From: Colocasia esculenta
Taxonomy: Eukaryota > Streptophyta > Magnoliopsida > Alismatales > Araceae
Direction: 5' to 3'
NCBI GenBank assembly: GCA_014218235.1
Contig: CM024760.1
Span: forward strand, 140,693,245 to 140,757,244
Length of the DNA stretch: 64,000 nucleotides
Every line of letters begins with the position of its first letter. The first letter of the stretch is position 1. The translations under genes were made by a program, and so were the position numbers. Below are positions 55,922 through 64,000 of this stretch, in pieces. Below the pieces are notes generated by a model, which saw only the letters and a program-made list of their open reading frames with translations, did no database searches and had not been told where the DNA came from.

Positions 55922-56726
55922 TGATGTCCTCCCTTGGTCCAGAAGCTCCGAGGGTCGCCTCCTCAAACTCCACGCCTTGTAGATAGTGAAATGAGCATGA
56001 CTTGGTGAAGGGTTGAGGTGAAAAATGAGGAGAATGTGAGGGCTGCGAGGCTAAGTGTTGGTTAGAGGAAATTTTGGCAGCCCTTCGGGGTAAAAACGAG
56101 GCTCCTCTGGCTCTGAAGAAAAAGGGCTTGCTTATATAGACCAGAGAGAGAAAAATCCCATTTTTAAGCGATAAATACCGAAATAAAGGAAAACAAATCA
56201 TTAATCTCGTGGGTCAGAGTCCAAAGGAGGTTTCAAAGAGTCCCCTATCCCTAGATGCGTTCAGGGGTTGGGAAGTTGCAGAGGATTAAGATAAAGGCCA
56301 TGAGAGGATAATGTGGAGGTGGTTGCAGAGGCTGTTGCCACGGCTGAAGTCGCGACGCATCGTAGGGACGCGACAGTAATGAACACGACAGCCTTAGTCG
56401 TCGCAACTATAAAGCCATGTGCATGGATATGCATGGGCTGTCACTACTACCAGAGAGGGCGCGACGAGGATGAACGCGGCGCCACGATACGTCGCGTCAG
56501 TGGAAATCGATTATTCTCAAATTATTATCCAATCATGTGGGAGAACAATAGGCATTCAAGGCACATGGACTCTTTAAAAGATAATGGATGAGATATTCAT
56601 GGAAATTGGGCTGTTAATGGACTCAAAACAAGGCTAACGGTGGGCTGAAGGTGAGTGGCCAACTAGGGGCTTACTAAGATAACAGGAAATGTGGTTTGAC
56701 TTATAAGTCAGAATCGGGTGCCTACA
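55922..56726 (-). repeat. Probable 5' LTR of the Ogre-like element (~805 bp)
   Basis: On the minus strand it starts TGTAGGCACCCG (ending at 56726) and ends ...GACATCA before the candidate primer-binding site. The right boundary is strong: from 56727 the protease of element C reads in frame. The second LTR is lost, so length rests on one copy. It contains a GTCGCGACG cluster at 56345-56500. Confidence 0.6.
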
Positions 56727-59700
56727 TCAGGATTAGAGGCTGAGCAGTTAGCGGTCTCTTTGTCTGTGCACACACCTGCGGGAACGGTATCGACTAGGAA
56801 GTTTATTCCGTCGTTACCTGTGTACATTGAGGACCAAGTCCTAGATGGGTGCTTCTTTTTACTAAAGATGAAGGACTATGATGCAATTCTAGTTCTGGAT
56901 TGGCTAGAGGAGCATTATGCTTTAGTAGATTGTCGTGGGAAGAAGATCATTTTCCGTATTCCTAGAGAGGATGAGTTTTCACATCCATTACCAAGGAACT
57001 TAGCAGGAAGGTTTGTCATCTCCACCATGAAGGCAATGAGAATGGTGAACAAGGGATGCGACTCTTTTCTTGCCAGCGTGGTTTTAGTACCGAAGGCTGA
57101 TCAGTCACCTACCCTTGAGGAGATTAATGTAGTGCAGAAGTTTCCAGACATTTTTTTCGATGATTTGTCTGGATTGCCACCGGTTAGGGAGATAGACTTC
57201 ACTATAGAGTTGCTTCCAAGCACCTCTCCTATCTCAAAGACTCCATATCAGATGGCACCTGCGGAGTTAGTTGAGTTAAGGACGCAATTATAGGATTTGC
57301 TGGATAAGGGATTTATTCACCCTAGTGTATCTCCTTGGGGTGCACATGTATTATTTGTAAAAAAGAAGGATGGTTCACTTAGGTTGTGCATTGATTATAG
57401 AAAGCTCAACCAGGTGATTGTGAAGAACAGGTATCCCTTACCGCGGATCGATGATCTATTGACCAGTTGCAGAATGCATCAGTATTTTCCTAGATTGATC
57501 TGCAGTCCGGCTATCATCAATTGAGGATTAGGAGTGAAGATGTGTCCAAGACGGCCTTAGGACTCGTTATGGACATTATGAGTTTTTAGTTCTTCCGTTT
57601 GGTCTAACCAACGCCCCTGCAGCATTCATAGATCTCATGAACAGGGTGTTTAGACCTTATCTAGATAGTTTTGTAGTGGTGTTCATCGACGATGTGCTGG
57701 TCTATTCTCGGATGAGGCTACACACCGTCAGCATTTTAGGGTTGTGTTAGAAGTTCTCCGAGAGCACAAGTTGTATGCAAAATTCAGCAAGTGCGATTTT
57801 TGGATGCGCGAGGTTCATTTCCTTGGGCATGTTATCTTCAGTGCTGGTGTAGCAGTTGATCCAGTGAATGTCCAGGCTATATTAGATTGGGAGATTCCTA
57901 GGACCCCATCGGAGATTCGTAGTTTCCTTGGTTTAGCGGGCTATTATTGGCGATTCATTGAGGGGTTTTCATCTATCGCCTCACTTTTGACTAAGCTAAC
58001 CAGGAAGGGTGTGAAGTTTGTCTGGTCCGAGGAGTATGAGAGTAGTTTTCAATTATTGAAGGCTAAGCTTGCTTCTGCACCGGTGTTGATTTTGCCGAGT
58101 GGTGTAGAGGGTTTTGCCATCTATTCTGATGCATCTCGGATTGGTTTAGGCTGTGTGTTGATGCAGCAGGGAAGGATAGTGGTGTATGCTTCTCGCCAAT
58201 TGAAGGAGCATGAATGTAACTATCCGACTCATTTCAGCTTGCGGCAGTGGTTCATGCACTGAAGATCTGGAGGCACTATCTTTATGGTGCTAGATTTGAG
58301 GTGTTCACTGACCACAAGAGTTTGAAGTATCTCTTTTCGCAGAAGGAGTTAAACCTGCGACAGAGGAGATGGATTGAGTTCCTCAAGGACTACGACTTCG
58401 ATCTTCAGTATCATCCTAGGAAGGCGAATGTCATAGGAGATGCTCTTAGTCGGAAGAGGTCATTACTCTAGCAGGATTGGAAGATGTTGGAGGATGCTGC
58501 CTGTGCGATGAATGAATTAGAGCCATTGATATGTCAGGCTTTTGTAGCTTAGTAGTCTATTCGGTCTACTGTGCTTGATGAAGTGATTGAGCAACAGAAG
58601 GCTGATCCTAGGCTTCAAGAATTAGTAGGCAAGGCGGGAATTTCTCGAGATGAGGATGGTGTGATTAGATTCCATCATCGAGTATGTGTTCCTGATGTTG
58701 TGGATTTCCATGAGCATGTTCTTGCAGAAGCTCATAGGTCGAGATTCTCTATTCATCCGGGTAACACCAAGATGTATCAGGATTTAAAGAGATCATTTTG
58801 GTGGTCTAGCATGAAGAAGGATGTGGCAAATTTTGTATCCAAGTGTTTACTCTGCCAGCAAGTGAAGTCCGAGCGTCAGCGGCCATCTGGTCTTATGCAG
58901 AAGATGGAGATCCCAGTATGGAAGTGGGAGGCAATCACTATGAATTTTGTAACGAGTTTGCCCAGATCAGTGAAGGGCAATGACTCGATTTGGGTGATTG
59001 TAGATAGATTCTCTAAGACTCTGCATTTCTTGCCTATGAAGAAGAAGCAGTTCGTTGAGAGTTTGGCTAGGTTGTATGTTAGTATCATTGTTAGGTTGCA
59101 TGGCGTGCCGAAGTCGATCATTACAGATCGAGATCCGAGATTTACTTCAAGGCTGTGGAAGGGTCTTCCGGATGCTTTGGGTTTCGAATTAAATCTTAGT
59201 TCGGCGTTCCATCCTCAGACAGATGGACAGTCTGAGAGGACTATCTAGACACTCGAGGATATGTTGAGAGCGTGTGTGATGGATTGGAAGGGTGATTGGG
59301 AATGTCATTTACCTCTTGTGGAGTTCGCATATAACAATAGTTTTCATGCGAGTATTGGTATGGATCCATTTGAGGCGTTGTATGGGCGGCCTTGTAGATC
59401 TCCTTTATGCTGGGAGGAGACCGGGGATAGGCAGTTGATTGGTCCGGAGTTAGTGCAGGAGACTTCGGATAAGATCCAGCTTATCAAGAAGAGGCTTTTT
59501 ACGACACAAGATAGGCAAAAGAGTTACGCCGAGAACAGGAGAAAGGATTTGGAGTTCGAGGTGGGTGAGCATGTATTTTTGAAGGTTTCGCCTACTCGAG
59601 GTGTTGTTAGATTTGACAGGCATAGCAAATTAAATCCTAGATTCATTGGCCCATATGAGACTCTCAGACGTTTGGGCAGCGTGGCATATGAGCTAGCTTT

Positions 59701-59983
59701 ACCCCCAGCATTAGCTAGTGTTCATCTTGTTTTCCAGGTATATATGCTTAGGAGGTATGTCCAAGATCCATCTCATGTCATTAGTCATGAGCCAGTAGAG
59801 ATCCAGCCAGATCTATCATATGTTGAGCAACCAGTAGCTATTCTTGATCAGAAGGTTCAGCATCTCAGGAACAAGAGCATTGCGTTCGTGAAGGTGCTGT
59901 GGAAAAACTTCTCGCGAGAGGAGGCTACATGGGAGCTTGAGGATGCTATGATAAAGAAGTATCCCCAATTGTTTGAGTAGTGT
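56727..59983 (+). pseudogene. protease-RT-RNase H-integrase-chromodomain of Tekay-like element C (5' truncated)
   Basis: Starts inside the protease (SGLEAEQLAVSLSVHTPAGT, then MKDYDAILVLDWLEEHYALV); the active site is lost to the Ogre-like insertion. TAG at 57291, then RT: LFVKKKDGSLRLCIDYRKLN; frameshifts near 57491 and 57570; FGLTNAPAAFIDLMNRVFRP; VVFIDDVLVYSR; frameshift near 57712; FLGHVIFSAGVAVDPVNVQA. RNase H: YSDASRIGLGCVLMQQGRIV, TDHKSLKYLFSQKELNLRQR, one frameshift near 58240. Integrase: HPGNTKMYQDLKRSFWW, CLLCQQVKSE; core ITMNFVTSLP has Asn for the first catalytic Asp (58943-58945); IITDRDPRFTS and TDGQSERT are kept, with TAG at 59249. Chromodomain-like tail ILDQKVQHLRNKSIAFVKVL, EEATWELEDAM; stop TAG at 59978. 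Confidence 0.88.
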
Positions 59984-60013
59984 CGTTCTAACTTCGAGGA
60001 CGAAGTTTTTTTT

Positions 60014-60026
60014 AAGGGGGAGAGGG
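60014..60026 (+). other. Polypurine tract of element C
   Basis: aagggggagaggg directly before the LTR TG. Confidence 0.88.
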
Positions 60027-62983
60027 TGTAAGGCCCTCGAATTTTGCTCTTTTATTTGACTTTGTCTTATGATCTATTAGTTGCTATGTGTGCATATGTA
60101 CATGTCTATACGTATATGTATTTATTTCTGTACATATTGAATTTGAATAATGTTGTACATGTATATATGTGTTTACTTGTGTACATGTTGCTTCTATTTA
60201 TATTGTATCTATGATGTTTAGATTATACATTATACATTGCATGTATGTATATAGTGTATATATATAATTGGACATTTTTGTGTTCTAGCCAAAGTGCATG
60301 TTAACGTCAACATGCATAGATTTAGAGGCAGTCGACGTCCAGATCGATGGACACCAACTACTAGTTGGCGGCAACCAATTTGGCCGTCTATTTCCCAGAA
60401 ATTGTGCGGTTTCAGATCTGGAAACGGCCGCAATTTCTTCAGTTTCGATTTTGGAAACCTCCCTCCAACGGTAGGATACCCTATCTATTGCGTAACCCGA
60501 CCCCTGGCTCTATAAAAACCCTTGTTTGGCCGGATTAGGTCTTTTGGCTCTTGTCAAAAACCCTAGAGAACTCTGTGCGAAACCTGTACTTTGGGGGCTC
60601 TGATCTGACGAGTTGGTGCATCTTCCGGCGATCTACATCAACTGGAAGGAATGTTGATCATAAAGGAAGGCTTCCCCGACTCCAGTGTGCAGCCAGCATC
60701 ATCATAGAACCGTATCTGGGAGGATTTAGGGCATCTTCTTGGCTTGGCCGAGGAGAGCTTCTCCAGAAAATAATTCCATCTAGAAAATTTTTAAGAGGCA
60801 AGTAATCATTGGACATCGTCCATACCCATGTCTAGTAGGTCCCAGGTATTTTTACAGAATTTTTCTTGCGTCCTGGAACCCCCATTCACCATGGTTTCTG
60901 CGAGCAGTCTGCGCTTTTACAGACAGGAACTTAACGGCAACAATGCTGCTGTTAAGATCCTTGGTCAGCGGCAACCTTTGGTGTCGTAAACCCCTGTTGG
61001 CGGCCACCTGTGTGCCGCCAAGTTCGTCTGGGTTTCACAGAACCCTAATTTTCACATTTGTGATTGAATTCAGACTTGTGGTGGTCTGTGCATACTGTGG
61101 AATTTATGTTGAGTCAGGAATAATCAGTAGGTCATATCATGAGGATATAATGAATTTCTGTGATTTGTATTAATTATTAAAATTCCTAAAATTGAACTGT
61201 GAGCATAAGATGACCATGTTTAATCTTGTGTAAATAGATCTGTTGTGAGTTAGGGTTTCATAATTTTTTCTGATAGCATGATGACTGATTGTAGGTTTCT
61301 AAATTGTTAGAATGGACTGTATAAATGTAAACCCTGCTAAATGAGGTTCTTAGTGAAAAATGCATGATATCTGTTTTAATTATAATAATTAGTGTGCAAA
61401 TCCAAAAAATCTGAAAAATTGAGTATGTGATGTGTCTATTGTTTAGGACCTAGGATAAAATTTTTGTTCTGTTTTGATAACAGTAGGTGCTATTACTGGT
61501 TTAACAATGGAAAATTTCCATGTGAACATATTATGTTTAATTTTGTGTGATTCAGTAATTAACATCATGTCTAGGACTGTGATATGAATTATTTTACCAC
61601 TGATAAACTAAACAATATCTTATGCTAGATAAACTGAAGCATGTGTAAATTCTAGGAGTTTATGTGAATATGAAAATTAATGCATGTGTATAATGTGCAA
61701 ACAATGGGATTATGTGAAAATGAGTAAACTGTGTCGTTAGTGACACTGCTACCATAGAGGGCTGTGGAACTATACCGTAGTAAAGTTCCTACGGGAAGGT
61801 TCAATGTGTGTGATATCCTATGGGCAATTAGGATGAAATCCTAGAGGTGGACAAGTATCACTGGTTAGGGTGGAGAGTGCTTCTCCCAGTTCTGTGTAGT
61901 TAACCAAGATCTATTACTATGTTGCCTAGGTGATGGATAAGTGTATGTGTATATGTGTGTCCGTCTAGTGGTGGTTTGGACTATGTGTCACGGCAACTAA
62001 GTGTAAAAATGTGAATATGTGTATGTGAACATGCGTATTGTGCAATGTGTAAAATGAGCATGTGAAAGTGTAAAGTGAATGTGTTAGCATGTGAACAAGT
62101 GTAAACCATTGTGAATATTTAAATTATGTTAAAACAGCAAGCAAAGTGTGTGTATAATTATGATAAATGCTTGAGAAGATGACTAGTTTCATGTTAGGTC
62201 TGTTATCTACTTGATGTATGGTTTCATGCTTAAATTATGTATAGGTGCAAAATGGTTTGAATGAGATTTGAATCATGAAGCATGTTGAATAAAATGTGTA
62301 GAAAGCATGTTATAGGTTTATGCTTAGTTGTTGCACGTAATATAAGGCATGTACCATGTTTATTTTAATTGTTAGAACTCAAACATGTGTAGGATTTTCT
62401 GTGTTATACTCTTTAATGCCATAAACATGTATCATGTGTCTCTAATGCTATAGATTTTCATGCATAGTAAATTAAATTGTATGGACCATGCAACATGTGT
62501 TAACTACTTTCATTGAAAGATAGCATGTGCATATGATATGTGTAAGGGTGTTGTGCATAGATTGCTTGGTGGGTCTATTTAGACTCATACTTGCTTCGGC
62601 GTACAGGTGTGACAGGTATCTCCACTTCCGAGGAGGAGATAGTTAGGAGCGACTCCGAGCAAGAGGGGTAGCTTGAGTTGTAGAGATATAGCCATTGTAC
62701 TTTCATTTTTCATATTATGTAATCATTAGTTGATGTATCTTATGGACAATGTATTTACTTGGAGTTGTATTATGTGGACATGTATATTTTCTTTTTACTA
62801 TATGGACTGTGGATAGAATGATGATGATGGAATAAGATAAATTCATTTATTTCCGCTGTGATATTTTGTTATTCGTGTACATCTCAATCTAGTGTTAGTG
62901 TTGGGTAAATGTCCCACTGTGACGGCATTCATTATACCGATGTGGGTTGGTATAATCGTACCGATATAGGGAGGGTCGTTACA
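60027..62983 (+). repeat. LTR of element C (2957 bp), also 5' LTR of the next body
   Basis: TGTAAGGCCCTCG...GGGTCGTTACA. A polypurine tract precedes it and a primer-binding site follows it. Homologous fragments: 1-1376 (plus) and 23519-24998 (minus). 60940-61030 holds several GGCGGC/CGGCAAC motifs. Confidence 0.9.
60511..60518 (+). promoter_or_regulatory. TATA box of LTR C
   Basis: TATAAAAA in 'ggctctataaaaaccc', 484 bp into the LTR, followed by pyrimidine-rich sequence suited to a start site near 60540. Confidence 0.65.
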
Positions 62984-62987
62984 GAGA

Positions 62988-63000
62988 TTGGTATCAGAGC
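62988..63000 (+). other. Primer-binding site after LTR C
   Basis: TTGGTATCAGAGC, exact initiator-Met tRNA type, 4 bp after the LTR end. Confidence 0.92.
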
Positions 63001-63168
63001 AAGGTTGAGATTATACATGAATATATGCCATCAGATTCATATATGCTAAGTCTTTATAGAATTGTCCACATGTGTAGAAAATCATTAATAATGAATGAAA
63101 GATAGTTAAGGAAATGGTTTGGATTAAATAGCATAGTTTCTAATTGTGATTAATTTGTTTTACAGACT

Positions 63169-63410
63169 ATGGCTTCTCGTGGTAGACGTGGTGCTCCTGC
63201 TCGTGAGGATGAGCAGAGGAGAGAGGATAGGGATGAGCAGTAGGCCCCAGCACCTCAGGGTCCTACAGTTCTTCCTCCTCCACACCTATAGATTATGGGG
63301 TGTTCATGCAAGGCCTAGTGCAGGATATGCAGACATAGGCGCATACCCAGGCTGCACTCTAGGCTCAGTTGGAGGCTCAGGTTAGAGATGTTAGATAGAA
63401 GTAGTATGTT
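63169..63410 (+). pseudogene. gag start remnant downstream of LTR C
   Basis: ATG at 63169: MASRGRRGAPAREDEQRRED, a basic head like that of Tekay-type gag, TAG at 63241, then APAPQGPTVLPPP and a broken Gln/Ala-rich part. It ends near 63410; no gag core follows. Confidence 0.6.
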
Positions 63411-63484
63411 TTCATTAAATGTATGATTGCTATATTGTTATGTGTTGATTATATTGATTGTTGTAGCACATCGAACTAAATACA

Positions 63485-64000
63485 CTATCCATCTTGGTAT
63501 ACTAAGATGTATCGAGACATGAAAAGAACATTCTCGTAGTCAAACATGAAGCGAGAAGTAGCCGAACATGTTGCACATTATCTTACTTGCCAACAAGTGA
63601 AGGTAGAACACCAGTATCCTGTAGGTATACTTAGACCCCCTGGAGATCCAAGAGTGGAAGTGGGAGAGTATTGCAATGGACTTCATCATAGGGTTTACCC
63701 AGGACTCGTGGTGGACTCAACACCATATGGGTCATTATAGATCGACTAATAAAGTCTGCACATTTTTACCAATCAAAAGTAAATAGAGTGTGGACATGTT
63801 AGCTTCTCTTTATGTGAAAGAGATAGTGAGACTGCATGGAGTTCCATCATCCATAGTCTCAGATCGTGATTACCTCTCATTTTTGGAAAGGACTTCAAAC
63901 TGCACTTGGTACTAAAGTTAATTTTAGTACTACTTTCCATCCACAAACAAACTAACACACTGAGAGAGCTAAGCAAATTGTGGAAGACATGTTAAGAGCT
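63485..64000 (+). pseudogene. Integrase fragment of a Tekay-like element, cut by the window end
   Basis: 63500-63700: TKMYRDMKRTF, a TAG, then SNMKREVAEHVAHYLTCQQV (H2C2 zinc segment) and a tract colinear with the integrase of element B. It continues in shifting frames to 64000 (complement of several short ORFs; 'aagcaaattgtggaagacatgttaaga' lies where B has QIVEDML). Multiple stops and frameshifts. Between gag remnant and this piece about 2.5-3 kb of gag-pol is missing. Confidence 0.75.

Larger units (their letters stand above)
37938..56726 (-). mobile_element. Ogre-like Ty3/gypsy element, 3' truncated, interrupted by element B
   Basis: Minus strand. From the right: LTR (about 55922-56726), leader, gag, protease with G-patch, spacer with minisatellite (up to 49405), insertion of element B (38997-49404), acidic linker, RT to about 37938. 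RNase H, integrase and 3' LTR are missing. The G-patch after the protease and the gag/RT type match Ogre/Tat-group elements. The right end lies inside the protease of element C. Confidence 0.75.

Noticed and set aside
1..64000. tRNA, rRNA or snRNA genes
   Set aside because: No stretch with the expected conserved boxes was noticed; tRNA-like text is limited to primer-binding sites.

Overview
The window is plant nuclear DNA from repeat-rich (probably heterochromatic) sequence. I recognise no host gene, rRNA or tRNA gene. Nearly all of it is transposable elements (TEs) inserted into each other. Evidence for a plant: plant-type Ty3/gypsy lineages (a Tat-type element with antisense extra ORF, an Ogre-like element with a G-patch, chromodomain Tekay/Del-like elements with ~3 kb LTRs), an L1 LINE with DUF4283 ORF1 and C-terminal RNase H, and a CACTA element with TNP2. 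A flowering plant with a large genome fits best; I cannot name the species.

Layout. 1-6760: an LTR fragment, three short tandem-repeat blocks, a cluster of three GC-rich hairpins, a 400-bp hAT-type MITE with an 8-bp target-site duplication (TSD) and a 182-bp MITE with a 9-bp TSD. 6761-31592: a CACTA element on the minus strand (TNP2 transposase, Ulp1/C48-like peptidase exons, TnpA-like gene, subterminal repeats). Its transposase is split by a 17-kb Tat-type Ty3/gypsy element (13996-31052; matching LTRs, TSD cttgg). That element is itself split inside its RT catalytic box by an L1 LINE (17671-23451, 15-bp TSD), and beside it an inverted LTR fragment replaces part of RT/RNase H. The Tat element also carries a 151-bp higher-order minisatellite and a long antisense ORF.

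31593-56726: an old inverted LTR end; Tekay-like element A (plus, 31808-37938, cut off before integrase); and an Ogre-like element (minus, 37938-38996 plus 49405-56726) interrupted by the best-preserved element of the window, Tekay-like element B (minus, 38997-49404, two 2.9-kb LTRs, TSD gcttc). The Ogre-like element sits inside the protease of Tekay-like element C (plus, 56727-62983). The LTR of C (60027-62983) is followed directly by a primer-binding site and a gag start, so it is also the 5' LTR of another body (62984 to window end), as in tandem elements.

Order of events from nesting: CACTA before Tat before LINE; element C before Ogre-like before element B. Most breaks are stops of the C-to-T/G-to-A type. 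Four elements have lost a catalytic Asp to Asn, while element B keeps the catalytic motifs I could check. LTRs A and B carry different arrays of short CpG-containing palindromes at the same relative place, 1.1-1.4 kb into the LTR.
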